This document shows, one piece after another, positions 8,126 to 16,956 of a stretch of 32,666 nucleotides of DNA. Each line of letters opens with the position of its first letter. The stretch's first letter is position 1. This DNA comes from Clostridiales bacterium (GTDB lineage Bacteria; Bacillota; Clostridia; Oscillospirales; Oscillospiraceae), in the NCBI GenBank assembly GCA_004555705.1, contig SFHI01000005.1, positions 1 through 32,666 of the forward strand. Direction: 5' to 3'. Made by a program: the position numbers and the translations under genes. Under the pieces are notes generated by a model that worked only from the letters and a program-made list of their open reading frames with translations, ran no database searches and was not told the origin of the DNA.

Positions 8126-8250
8126 TGTCATTGCGAGCCAGTGCGCACACTGGCGTGGCAATCCCCCGGTTAGAAGGAAAATGTATCGAAAAGCACCCGG
8201 AAGAACGGGGGGATTGCCACACCAGTCTGCGGACTGGTTCGCAATGACAG
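8126..8250. repeat. R2 miniature inverted-repeat element, copy 2 (short form)
   Basis: Core ends GTGTCATTGCGAGCCAGTGC and CTGGTTCGCAATGACAG. The centre is about 50 bp shorter than in copies 1, 3 and 5. It sits in the thrC-thrB gap. Confidence 0.85.
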
Positions 8251-8282
8251 TTCTTTTTTCGTATGAAAGGAACTTACTTACC

Positions 8283-9197
8283 ATGAACCAAGTCACCATC
8301 CGCGTTCCCGCCACCACGGCGAACTTAGGGCCGGGGTTTGATGCCTTCGGCTGCGCCCTGGGGCTGTATACCGACGTCACCTTTGAAGAGACCGAATATG
8401 GCCTCGAAATCACCGGCTGCGACGAGGCCTACCAAGGCCCTGACAATCTGGCCTACACCGCCTACTGCGCCGTGCTCTCCTCCCTCAGTGAGGAGGTCCG
8501 GGGCGTGAAAATCCATATCGACGCCCACATCCCCATCTGCCGGGGGCTGGGCTCCTCCGCCGCATTGCTGGTGGCTGGGGCCATGGGAGCCAATATGCTC
8601 CGGGGCAGCAAGCTGTCCACCCAGGGTTTACTCAACATCACCAACGCCATGGAAGGCCACCCGGACAACCTGGCCCCGGCCTTTTACGGCGGCCTGACGG
8701 CCTCCATGGTGGATAACGGCCTGCCGGTTTCCGTGAACTTCCCCCTGCACCCGGACTGGGAGTTTTTGGCCCTGGTGCCGGACTTCGACCTGCCCACGCC
8801 TCTCGCCCGGAGCGTGCTGCCCCAGCAGGTCAGCCGGGGGGACGCAATCTATAATGTATCCCACGGCGCAATGGTGCTCAAAGCCCTGGAGCTGGGGGAC
8901 GAAAAGCTGCTGCGCTGCGCCATGCAGGACAGGCTCCACCAGGACTACCGCAAGAAGCTGATCCCGGACTACGAGAAAATCGAAGCCCTGGCAAGGTCTG
9001 CCGGTGCGGCCTTCTGCCTCAGCGGTGCGGGCCCCACCCTGCTCTGCATCACCCGGAACAAACGCCTGCCGGAGATTCTTTCCAAGAAGCTCCCCACAGT
9101 CACCGAGCACAACTGGGAAATGCTCCCCCTCCACATCGAATTCCAGGGCGCCCACGCGGTGGCAATTGACAGGCAACCTCTAAAAACTGTTTTTTGA
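8283..9197 (+). CDS. thrB: Homoserine kinase; last codons supplied by an R1 element
   Basis: This GHMP-superfamily kinase phosphorylates homoserine, supplying the substrate of ThrC. The 304-residue protein has the N-terminal VPATTANLGPGFDAFG motif, the ATP-binding GLGSSAALLVAGA loop (residues 88-100) and the C-terminal LSGAGPTLLC motif. The ATG at 8283 follows GAAAGGA. The upstream frame runs through an R2 element and is not used. The gene continues into the R1 element at 9172: the last eight codons (QPLKTVF plus a TGA stop) are element sequence. The family's conserved part is intact, so the enzyme should still work. It completes the set needed to go from aspartate to threonine in this window. 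Confidence 0.95.
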   Translation: MNQVTIRVPATTANLGPGFDAFGCALGLYTDVTFEETEYGLEITGCDEAYQGPDNLAYTAYCAVLSSLSEEVRGVKIHIDAHIPICRGLGSSAALLVAGAMGANMLRGSKLSTQGLLNITNAMEGHPDNLAPAFYGGLTASMVDNGLPVSVNFPLHPDWEFLALVPDFDLPTPLARSVLPQQVSRGDAIYNVSHGAMVLKALELGDEKLLRCAMQDRLHQDYRKKLIPDYEKIEALARSAGAAFCLSGAGPTLLCITRNKRLPEILSKKLPTVTEHNWEMLPLHIEFQGAHAVAIDRQPLKTVF

Positions 9198-9334
9198 TGT
9201 TTTGGGCGAGAGATTTTGCACCATCAAAAGTTTCTAAAATCCCGGAATACTTGGTGTATTGCGGGGTTTTAGAAACGCATTGATGGGGTAAAAGATCCGT
9301 CCAAAACTCAAAAGGGCAGTTTTTAGAGGTGCCC
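9172..9334. mobile_element. R1 miniature element, copy 2, with GACA target duplication
   Basis: 163 bp, starting GGCAACCTCTAAAAACTG and ending CAGTTTTTAGAGGTGCCC. GACA is duplicated at 9168-9171 and 9335-9338. The element overlaps the 3' end of thrB and provides its stop codon. Its right end lies 43 bp before the XRE regulator gene. Confidence 0.9.
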
Positions 9335-9377
9335 GACAATTAACCATGCGAATCAAGCATTGAATCGGGGTGAGGGA

Positions 9378-9596
9378 ATGTACCGGCGAATCCGCGACCT
9401 TCGGGAGGATCGGGACCTGAAGCAGGAGGATCTGGCAAGACTTCTAAACTGCACCCAGGCCTGCTACTCCAACTACGAAAACGGCAGGCGGGACATTCCC
9501 ACGGAAACCCTGAATCAGCTGGCCGATTTTTACGGTGTCAGCGTGGACTACCTCCTGGGCCGGACCAATGTAAAACCCCCCTACCCTCAAAAATAA
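9378..9596 (+). CDS. Small XRE-family helix-turn-helix regulator
   Basis: This 72-residue protein is a single Cro/C1-type HTH domain. It starts MYRRIRDLREDRDLKQEDLA, the helix-turn-helix spans about residues 15-40, and the chain ends in the widespread FYGVSVDYLLGRT motif. The ATG at 9378 is preferred because GGGGTGAG is spaced correctly before it; an in-frame TTG 18 nt upstream has no site. Such stand-alone regulators occur in phage, mobile elements and chromosomal stress circuits. The neighbours give no target: it follows an R1 element and precedes an R3 element. Confidence 0.88.
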   Translation: MYRRIRDLREDRDLKQEDLARLLNCTQACYSNYENGRRDIPTETLNQLADFYGVSVDYLLGRTNVKPPYPQK

Positions 9597-9680
9597 ATCT
9601 CAGTTCATGTTATCCACCCGATAAGGAAGTCGGAAAATTGGTGTTTGGCGGTCCTTTTTGGAAATGCCTAAAAAAACACT

Positions 9681-9782
9681 GTAGGGGAGCCATTCATGGC
9701 TCCCGGCGGTGAAATATATCGATAATTTGAGTGTTTCGGCGAAAACGTACTGCGTCACGGGAGGCATGAATGCCTCCCCTAC
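9681..9782. repeat. R3 element, GTAGGGGAGCCAT variant, copy 6
   Basis: Core GTAGGGGAGCCATTCATGGC to GGCATGAATGCCTCCCCTAC. The outer end motifs are fully visible: AAATTGGTGTTTGG (about 9636-9649) on the left and AAACACCAATTTGTCC (about 9813) on the right. Confidence 0.85.
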
Positions 9783-9844
9783 AGCAAAAATGATAGCGTT
9801 CGGAAATCTGCAAACACCAATTTGTCCTTCTGCCCGGAGGCATA

Positions 9845-9879
9845 AAAACACGGCCCTTCCCTGGGAAAGGCCGTGTTTT
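9845..9879 (-). terminator. Rho-independent terminator of mgtE
   Basis: AAAACACGGCC (9845-9855) pairs with GGCCGTGTTTT (9869-9879). The A/T flanks make it usable in both directions, and it lies immediately after the mgtE stop codon. Confidence 0.9.
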
Positions 9880-9886
9880 CGTATTG

Positions 9887-11266
9887 TCAAACGCCCAGCA
9901 GCATCTTGGCAAAGAGGAAGTACACCAAAAGGCTCAGCGCGTCCACGATGGTGGTGATGAAGGGGCTGGCCATGACGGCCGGGTCGAAGCCCAGCTTTTT
10001 GGCAAGCAACGGCAGGCTGCAGCCCACGAACTTGGCAATCACCACGGTGACGGCCAGGGTCAGGCACACCACGCCGTTTACCAGAAGGCTCACGCTGGTG
10101 TTGCCCATGAGCAGCCGGTCAACCAGCAGAATCTTCACGAAGCACAGCGCCGCCAGGGTCACGCCGCAGAGCACGGCGGTGCGGATTTCCTTCCACATGA
10201 CCTCGAACAGGTCCGAAAACTTCAGTTCGTCCAGACTCAGCGCGCGGATCACCGTAACGGAGGACTGGGAGCCGCTGTTGCCGCCGGTGTCCATCAGCAT
10301 GGGGATGAAGGCCGTCAGCACGGGCAGCAGGCTCAGGGCGTCCTCAAAGGAAGTGATGATCATGCCCGTAAAGGTGGCGGACACCATCAAGAGCATCAGC
10401 CAGGGGATCCGGTGCTTAAAGAGGTCGAAGGGAGTGCTCTTCAGGTAGCTCTTCTCCGACGGGGTCATAGCGGCCATGATCTCCATATCCTCGGTGGCCT
10501 CGTCCTCCATGACGTCCATGGCATCGTCGAAGGTGACGATGCCCACCATCCGGTTCTCCCCGTCCACCACAGGCAGGGCCAGGAAATTGTACTTGCTGAA
10601 CATCCGGGCCACCTCTTCCTGGTCGGTCTGGGTGGTGACGGAGATCAGGTTGGTGACCATGATTTCGGAGATGGAGATATCGTCATCCTCCGCCAGCAGC
10701 AGGTCCTTCACGGTGACAAGGCCCGTCAGGGTCCGGTCCTTGGCCAGGACATAGCAGGTGTAGATGGTCTCCTTGTCCACGCCCTGCCGCCGGATGCGCA
10801 GGATGGCCTCCCCCACGGTCATGTTGGGCCGCAGGGATACATACTCCGTGGTCATGATGGAACCGGCAGAGTTGTCGGGATAGCGGAGAATCTGGTTGAT
10901 GGAGCTGCGCATCTCCGGGTCCGCGGCCTTCAGAATCCGCTTGACCACGTTGGCGGGCATCTCCTCCACCAGGTCCGCCGCGTCGTCCACATACAGCTCG
11001 TCCAGAACCTCCTTCAGCTCGTTGTCCGAGAAGCCCTGGATCAGCAGCTCCTGGTCGTCGGGCTCCATCTCCACAAAGGTCTCCGCCGCCAGCTCCTTGG
11101 GCAGGAGCCGGAACATCAGGGGAATCTGCTTTTCCTCCAGGCCCCGGAAGAGCCCCGCCACGTCGCTGGGATTCATGGTCACGAGAATGTCCCGCAGGGT
11201 TGCGTATTTCTTCCCCTCCAGCATGGCCAGAAGGGCTCTTTCCACGATTTCGAATCGTTCTGCCAT
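9887..11266 (-). CDS. mgtE: Magnesium transporter MgtE
   Basis: This 459-residue protein is a Mg2+ channel/transporter of the cytoplasmic membrane. The domain order is the standard one: N-terminal helical domain (about residues 1-125, with repeated LEEKQIPLMFRLLP and DAADLVEEMPA motifs), two CBS domains (about 130-255), a plug helix and five transmembrane helices (about 280-459). The pore signature PMLMDTGGNSGSQS is intact. In studied members the N and CBS domains close the channel when cytosolic Mg2+ is high. The ATG follows TTAGGAGGTAAC, an excellent ribosome binding site. The gene has its own promoter (11658-11686), a leader of about 385 nt containing a short ORF, a strong RNA stem and an inserted R3 element, and a terminator. 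Confidence 0.96.
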   Translation of the reverse strand: MAERFEIVERALLAMLEGKKYATLRDILVTMNPSDVAGLFRGLEEKQIPLMFRLLPKELAAETFVEMEPDDQELLIQGFSDNELKEVLDELYVDDAADLVEEMPANVVKRILKAADPEMRSSINQILRYPDNSAGSIMTTEYVSLRPNMTVGEAILRIRRQGVDKETIYTCYVLAKDRTLTGLVTVKDLLLAEDDDISISEIMVTNLISVTTQTDQEEVARMFSKYNFLALPVVDGENRMVGIVTFDDAMDVMEDEATEDMEIMAAMTPSEKSYLKSTPFDLFKHRIPWLMLLMVSATFTGMIITSFEDALSLLPVLTAFIPMLMDTGGNSGSQSSVTVIRALSLDELKFSDLFEVMWKEIRTAVLCGVTLAALCFVKILLVDRLLMGNTSVSLLVNGVVCLTLAVTVVIAKFVGCSLPLLAKKLGFDPAVMASPFITTIVDALSLLVYFLFAKMLLGV

Positions 11267-11360
11267 AAGTTACCTCCTAATTTGTAGATTAGGCTTCCGG
11301 CTTTGCCAAGCAGAACAGGAAATTGTTGTTTGAAGTGTTCAAACACGCTGCGTTGCTATC

Positions 11361-11469
11361 GTAGGGGCGGCTACCAGCCGCCCGAACGCTCAAGATTTTC
11401 GAGCGTTCACAGATAAAACGGACATGTTTGTCATCGTCACCAAAGCGGGCGGATGATATCCGCCCCTAC
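11361..11469. repeat. R3 miniature inverted-repeat element, copy 7
   Basis: Core ends GTAGGGGCGGCTACCAGCCG and CGGATGATATCCGCCCCTAC; the tips are of different subtype. Outer motifs are AAATTGTTGTTTG (about 11323) and AAACACCAATTTGTCAG (about 11485). It lies inside the transcribed mgtE leader. Confidence 0.85.
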
Positions 11470-11540
11470 GGTGGCATTCAACCAAACACCAATTTGTCAG
11501 TTCGTTTCAGAAAACCGGTTGCCTGATTTGTTGATTAAGA

Positions 11541-11607
11541 GGCAATATAGGGGTCAGCGTCTCGCCGGAACCGGCGAGGACAAGCTACTTCGGCCCGGTA
11601 TATTGCC
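11541..11607 (-). promoter_or_regulatory. Structured RNA in the mgtE leader
   Basis: On the transcribed minus strand GGCAATATA pairs perfectly with TATATTGCC, extended by GGG/CCC after a small internal loop. It encloses a second stem, CTCGCCGG/CCGGCGAG, with a 2-nt centre. Between them lie CCGAAGTAGCTTGTC and ACGCTGACC. The fold is compact and sits between the mgtE promoter and gene, so a cis-regulatory role is plausible. It does not match the M-box or yybP-ykoY consensus as I know them. Confidence 0.5.
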
Positions 11608-11625
11608 ACTGCCGCCAGATTCCAT
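11554..11625 (-). CDS. 23-residue leader ORF upstream of mgtE
   Basis: After the mgtE promoter, the transcript carries TAAGGAGGTTTCACC followed by ATG and a 23-codon frame encoding MESGGSGNIPGRSSLSSPVP plus ARR, ending in TGA. The ribosome binding site is as strong as any in the window. The frame overlaps the RNA structure described at 11541-11607, so its translation would open that stem. It may be a regulatory leader peptide. The Pro codons near the end recall the proline-containing mgtL of enterobacteria, but this is only analogy. The peptide could also be incidental to an RNA element. Confidence 0.45.
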   Translation of the reverse strand: MESGGSGNIPGRSSLSSPVPARR

Positions 11626-11657
11626 GGTGAAACCTCCTTACCCGCATAGTTATACTT

Positions 11658-11686
11658 ATAATATCCCCAATTTTCCCGCTTGTCAA
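11658..11686 (-). promoter_or_regulatory. Promoter of mgtE
   Basis: On the minus strand: -35 TTGACA (complement of 11681-11686), 17-nt spacer, -10 TATTAT (complement of 11658-11663). On the plus strand a weaker pair, TTGACG (11689-11694) and TAAAAT (11712-11717) with 17 nt between, could fire toward the acetyltransferase gene. Confidence 0.85.
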
Positions 11687-11774
11687 CCTTGACGAACCCC
11701 CGGCAGGGAGATAAAATAAGGAAAACCAAAACAGGCTGACAAATTGTTGTTCACAAGAGCGCATTACAAATTAC

Positions 11775-11949
11775 CTGTCATTGCGAACCAGTGCTCACAC
11801 TGGTGTGGCAATCCCCCGGTTAGAGGAGAAATGTATCGACAATTGACCTACAGAGTGGGAAACGTTGCGATTTTTGGTGGTAATTGTCACCTGGTTCCTT
11901 TCATCCGGGGGATTGCCACACCAGTCTGCGGACTGGTTCGCAATGACAG
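11775..11949. repeat. R2 miniature inverted-repeat element, copy 3
   Basis: Core ends CTGTCATTGCGAACCAGTGC and CTGGTTCGCAATGACAG. Outer motifs are GACAAATTGTTGTT (11738-11751) and AAACAACAATTT (11971-11982), which are complementary to each other and carry T/A where other copies carry G/C. Confidence 0.85.
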
Positions 11950-12015
11950 GTAATCGGGGCACAGCCCGACAAACAACAATTTCTCTCTCCATTTCCCATT
12001 CCCGGAGGTGTTCCC

Positions 12016-12597
12016 ATGATCCGTCCCGCCCTGGAATCCGACCTGAGCGCCATCCTCGCCATCTACGGCCCCTACATTTTGACCTCCACCGCCACCTTTG
12101 AATATGAGGTGCCCTCGCTTTCCGCCTTTACCGACCGGTTCCGGGGCATCACGGCCCAGTTCCCCTGGCTGGTGTGGGAGCAGGACGGGGAAATCCTGGG
12201 CTACGCCTACGCCTCCGCCCCCTACTCCCGCCCCGCCTACGCCTGGTGCGCCGAGCCCAGCATCTACCTGCGCCCCGAGGCCCGGGGCTTGGGCATCGGA
12301 GCCGCCCTCTACAAAGCGCTGGAGGCCATCCTCCTGGAGCAGGGCTACCAGGTGCTCTACGCCCTGATCACCCAGGAAAACACCCGGTCATTGCGCTTTC
12401 ACGAAAAGCTGGGCTACCGGGAAATGGTGCTTTTTCCCGACTGCGGCTTTAAATTTGGGCGCTGGTTGGGGCTTATTTGGTTGGAGAAAAGGCTGAAAAT
12501 TGTCGAAACTCCCACTTCCGCCCCCACGCCGTGGGTTGAGATTATGAATAATATACAAAACTTCCCCAATATTTTAGATATTTTGTCCCTTTTCTAA
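12016..12597 (+). CDS. GNAT N-acetyltransferase, phosphinothricin acetyltransferase-like
   Basis: The protein resembles the PAT/MnaT branch of GNAT enzymes, which acetylate small amines such as methionine sulfoximine or phosphinothricin. It begins MIRPALESDLSAILAIYGPY and has the acetyl-CoA loop RPEARGLGIGAALYKAL. The following segment ALITQENTRSLRFHEKLGYRE is typical of the family. The actual substrate in this organism is unknown. The start has GGAGGTG upstream. At 193 residues it is longer than the usual 165-180. The last ~33 residues, after WLEKRL, are encoded by A/T-rich DNA of different composition, as if an earlier stop codon had been lost. It may be driven by the weak plus-strand promoter near 11690. 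Confidence 0.85.
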   Translation: MIRPALESDLSAILAIYGPYILTSTATFEYEVPSLSAFTDRFRGITAQFPWLVWEQDGEILGYAYASAPYSRPAYAWCAEPSIYLRPEARGLGIGAALYKALEAILLEQGYQVLYALITQENTRSLRFHEKLGYREMVLFPDCGFKFGRWLGLIWLEKRLKIVETPTSAPTPWVEIMNNIQNFPNILDILSLF

Positions 12598-12620
12598 TCC
12601 AAAAAAATATGATATGTTAT
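12584..12620 (+). promoter_or_regulatory. Probable promoter region of glgCDA
   Basis: An A/T-rich patch between the acetyltransferase and glgC has -10-like TATGAT (12608-12613) and TATGTT (12613-12618). The candidate -35 sequences are weak (TTGTCC with 19-nt spacing, TTTTCT with 17 nt). The exact boxes are uncertain. Confidence 0.35.
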
Positions 12621-12698
12621 CCGTGGAGAGGGATGCGCTGATCATCGGGCGCACAATCCGACAGATTATCCTAACATTTTACATAAGGAGCTGTGACC

Positions 12699-13889
<1,191 letters not shown>

Positions 13890-13902
13890 GGAGGTATACG
13901 CC

Positions 13903-15015
13903 ATGCATGTAATGGGTATTATTTTTGCCAATGACGCTTCCCTTGGGGAGCTGACCACCAAGCGCACCAGTGCCAGTATGCCCTTCGGCGGCCGCTACCG
14001 CCAGGTGGACTTCGCGCTGAGCAACCTTTCCGCCGCCGGTGTCCGCCACGTGGGCATTATCTCCCGGCACAACTACCAGTCCCTGGTGAACCACATCGGC
14101 GACGGTGAGGAGTGGGGCCTGGAGCTGGAGGAGGGCGGCCTGGAGTTTCTGACCCCCTACGCCATGTCCACCAGCCACACCTACCGGGGCAAGCTGGAAT
14201 CCCTGTACACCGCCATGGACTTCCTGGAGTTCGGCGGGGACGACGAGTATGTGGTGATGATCGACTCCGCGGTGCTTTCGAACATCGACCTGACCCATGT
14301 CATCGATGCCCATGTAAAGAGCGGCAAGGATGTGACCATGGTCACCAAGGCCGGAATTGCCGACGGCAAGCGGGTGCTGGATCTGGCCGTGAAGCTGGAC
14401 GAGAAGGGCGAGGTCTGCGATATGCTGGTGGACTACGCCGCCCCCGAAGGGTATCTGGCCTCCGCGGACATCTTCGTGCTGGGCAAGAAGTTCCTGATCG
14501 AGAGGGTTCGCGAGCACATGGCCCGCAATCAGTTCCACATGGACCGGAACCTGGTGCTGGGCGGCTGGCAGAAGGGCGAGGTCAGCGTGAACGTGTATAC
14601 CTTCCCCGGTGTGGTCATGTACAACGACACTGTGGAAGAATACTTTGCCAACAACCTGGCGCTTACCGACGCCAAGGTGCGGGCGGATCTCTTCGGCTAT
14701 AACCACCCGGTCTATACCAAGGTTCGGTTCCGCGTGCCCACCTACTACGGCGAGGGCTGCGAGATTGAGAACTCCCTGGTAGCCGACGGCTGTATGCTGG
14801 AGGGCGAGGTGGAGGACAGCGTCCTGTTCCGGGATGTCACCATCGCCCCCGGCGCCGAGGTGGAGCACTGTGTCATCATGAACGACGCGGTCATCGGCGA
14901 GGGCAGCGAGCTGAAGTATGTGATCCTGGACAAGAACGTCACCATCCGTCCCGGCTCCAAGCTCATCGGCACCAAGCGCAATCCCATCATTATCAAGCGG
15001 GGGGAAATTGTATGA
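13903..15015 (+). CDS. glgD: GlgD, non-catalytic partner of glucose-1-phosphate adenylyltransferase
   Basis: This 370-residue GlgC paralogue keeps the overall fold, with PFGGRYRQVDFALSNLSAAG near the N-terminus and a C-terminal hexapeptide beta-helix. The catalytic GGxGxRL loop is replaced by NDASLGELTTKR. In Firmicutes GlgD is known to associate with GlgC and raise its activity, and this sequence fits that regulatory role. The ATG at 13903 follows AAGGAGG; the open frame upstream overlaps glgC and is not used. Its TGA overlaps the glgA ATG by 4 nt (ATGA), implying translational coupling. Confidence 0.94.
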   Translation: MHVMGIIFANDASLGELTTKRTSASMPFGGRYRQVDFALSNLSAAGVRHVGIISRHNYQSLVNHIGDGEEWGLELEEGGLEFLTPYAMSTSHTYRGKLESLYTAMDFLEFGGDDEYVVMIDSAVLSNIDLTHVIDAHVKSGKDVTMVTKAGIADGKRVLDLAVKLDEKGEVCDMLVDYAAPEGYLASADIFVLGKKFLIERVREHMARNQFHMDRNLVLGGWQKGEVSVNVYTFPGVVMYNDTVEEYFANNLALTDAKVRADLFGYNHPVYTKVRFRVPTYYGEGCEIENSLVADGCMLEGEVEDSVLFRDVTIAPGAEVEHCVIMNDAVIGEGSELKYVILDKNVTIRPGSKLIGTKRNPIIIKRGEIV

Positions 15016-16457
15016 GAATTGCCGTCTGCGCCTCCGAGGGAGCGCCCTACTGTAAGTCCGGCGGCCTGGGCGACGTGATGGAAGCCCTGCCCGCCGCCCT
15101 GTCCCGCATCGAGGGCAACGAGGTCATCCTGTTCCTGCCCTACTACTCCAAGGTCAAGCGCAGCTCCGCTTACCCCTGTGAGAAGGTGGCGGAGCTGCGG
15201 GTCCGGCTGGGCTGGCGGCAGCAGTACGCGGGCATCATGCGTCTGACAAACCGCTCCGACGGCGTTTCCGTTTATTTCATCGACAACGAGTATTATTTCG
15301 GCGGCCGGGGCGCCTCCCTCTACGGCGACCTGGACGACGGCGAGCGGTTCGCCTTCTTCTCCCGGGCCTGCCTGGACGCCATGATCGCCCTGAGCTTCAT
15401 CCCCGATGTGATCCAGTGCAACGACTGGCAGACCGCCCTGATCCCCACCTACCTCAAGGCCATGTACCGGGGTGCCTTCCCCCAGACCCGGTGTATGTAC
15501 ACCATCCACAACATCGAGTACCAGGGCTGGGCCCACGCGGACTTCTTCGACGAGGTTCTGGGACTGCCCTGGGAGTACCGGGGCACCCTGGATATGGGCG
15601 GCGCGGTGAACATGATGAAGGGCGCCATCGAGACGGCGGATCTCGTCACCACCGTGTCCGAGACCTACGCCCGGGAGCTGATGTACCCCTACTACGCCCA
15701 CGGCCTGGACGGCATCCTGGCCGGCTACTCCTGGAAGCTGACGGGCATCACCAACGGCATCGACACCGGGGTGTTCAACCCGGAGACCGATCCGGCCCTC
15801 CCCGCCCACTTTAACTGCGAATCCTTCGTGGAGGGTAAGGCCGCCTGTAAGGCCGCATTGCAGGAAGAGGTGGGCCTCCCCGTGAAGCCCGATGTGCCCC
15901 TGATGGTCATGGTCACCCGGCTGGCAGGCCACAAGGGTCTGGATCTTCTGTGCTACATCGCAAGAAGACTGCTGTGGGAGGAGGACGCCCAGCTGCTGAT
16001 CCTGGGCACCGGCGAGGCCCAGTACGAGCATTTCTTCCGGGACCTGCAGAACCAGTTCCCCGAGAAATGCGCCGCCAAGATCACCTTCAACCTGGGGCTG
16101 GCTGCCCGGATTTACGCCGGCGGCGACATCTACCTGATGCCCTCCAAGTCCGAGCCCTGCGGCCTGAGCCAGATGAACGCCATGCGCTACGGCACCGTGC
16201 CCGTGGTCCACGCCACCGGCGGCCTGAAGGACACCGTGCCCCCCGCCGATGAAAACGGCGAAGGCGGCCTGGGCTTCACCTTCCAGAGCTACAACGCCGA
16301 CGACTTCCTGGCCAGCCTGAAGCGCTGCCTGAACCTGTACAACCACAACCCCGAGGGCTTCCGCGCCCTGCAGCGCCGGGACATGGAGCAGGACTTCAGC
16401 TGGAACGTCCCCGCCGGACGCTACATGGAGCTCTTCCGCAATATGCTGTCCTGGTAA
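15012..16457 (+). CDS. glgA: Glycogen synthase (ADP-glucose, GT5)
   Basis: This enzyme elongates alpha-1,4-glucan chains from ADP-glucose. The 481-residue protein has the N-terminal KSGGLGDV motif with the ADP-glucose-binding Lys15, the IHNIEYQGW segment, TNGIDTGVFNP, and the C-terminal SKSEPCGLSQMNAMRYGTVP motif with the conserved Glu. The length is normal for GT5. It begins in a 4-nt overlap with glgD and ends the operon before a strong terminator. No branching enzyme or phosphorylase gene follows in this window. Confidence 0.97.
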   Translation: MRIAVCASEGAPYCKSGGLGDVMEALPAALSRIEGNEVILFLPYYSKVKRSSAYPCEKVAELRVRLGWRQQYAGIMRLTNRSDGVSVYFIDNEYYFGGRGASLYGDLDDGERFAFFSRACLDAMIALSFIPDVIQCNDWQTALIPTYLKAMYRGAFPQTRCMYTIHNIEYQGWAHADFFDEVLGLPWEYRGTLDMGGAVNMMKGAIETADLVTTVSETYARELMYPYYAHGLDGILAGYSWKLTGITNGIDTGVFNPETDPALPAHFNCESFVEGKAACKAALQEEVGLPVKPDVPLMVMVTRLAGHKGLDLLCYIARRLLWEEDAQLLILGTGEAQYEHFFRDLQNQFPEKCAAKITFNLGLAARIYAGGDIYLMPSKSEPCGLSQMNAMRYGTVPVVHATGGLKDTVPPADENGEGGLGFTFQSYNADDFLASLKRCLNLYNHNPEGFRALQRRDMEQDFSWNVPAGRYMELFRNMLSW

Positions 16458-16469
16458 CCCCCCAAAACC

Positions 16470-16508
16470 ACTCCGGCCTGCCAAATCGGCAGGCCGGAGT
16501 TTATATTT
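16470..16508 (+). terminator. Rho-independent terminator of glgCDA
   Basis: ACTCCGGCCTGCC (16470-16482) pairs perfectly with GGCAGGCCGGAGT (16488-16500) around a 5-nt loop and is followed by TTATATTT. Confidence 0.93.
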
Positions 16509-16527
16509 GGCAGCCAGATAAATTGGT

Positions 16528-16691
16528 GGGCACCTCTGAAAACTACCCTTTTGGGTTTTGGGCGGATCTTTTGCTCCAACAATGCGTATCAAAAAGTCCG
16601 CAATACACCAAGTATTCCGGACTTTTCCGATACTTTTGTTGAAGCAAAATCTCTCGCCCAAAACACTAAAAAGTAGTTTTTAGAGGTCGCC
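16528..16691. mobile_element. R1 miniature element, copy 3 (inverted), with TGGT target duplication
   Basis: 164 bp in the opposite orientation to the other three copies: GGGCACCTCTGAAAACTACC on the left, AAAGTAGTTTTTAGAGGTCGCC on the right in abbreviated form (20-nt ends AGTAGTTTTTAGAGGTCGCC). TGGT is duplicated at 16524-16527 and 16692-16695. Removing the element and one TGGT restores AAATTGGTGTTTGGC, the outer end motif of the R2/R3 elements, so R1 jumped into an older element. Confidence 0.9.
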
Positions 16692-16713
16692 TGGTGTTTG
16701 GCGAGATGCTGCC

Positions 16714-16801
16714 GTAGGGGCGGATATAATCCGCCCGCAACCTTTCATCATCGAAACACTCAAAAATCTTAAGCGTTCGGGCGGCTAATAGCCGCCCCTA
16801 C
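16714..16801. repeat. R3 miniature inverted-repeat element, copy 8
   Basis: Core GTAGGGGCGGATATAATCCG to CGGCTAATAGCCGCCCCTAC. The outer motif on the left is the one interrupted by R1 copy 3. Confidence 0.85.
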
Positions 16802-16956
16802 GGTAGCAACGCAATGTGTTTGAAAACTGTAAACAACATTTTTCCTATCTGCTGTTTTATGCCGATAGCCGAAACACCAATCTGTCGGCTTACTGACTTA
16901 AGCCGATAAGCACAAAATGTAAAATGTAGTTTCCGAATACGCCCTACAGAGGCGGT

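Larger units (their letters stand above)
11267..12015. other. mgtE leader, divergent promoter area and R2 element
   Basis: From left to right this gap holds the mgtE ribosome binding site, R3 copy 7, a structured leader with a 23-codon ORF, the mgtE promoter, a possible opposing promoter, and R2 copy 3 just before the acetyltransferase gene. No further gene is supported. Confidence 0.7.

Noticed and set aside
11267..11660. M-box or yybP-ykoY riboswitch upstream of mgtE
   Set aside because: The conserved core sequences of those classes, as I know them, are not found; only an unassigned stem-loop arrangement is supported.
14745..16661. 638-codon frame antisense to glgA and glgD
   Set aside because: Shadow of well-supported glycogen genes, starting inside an R1 element.
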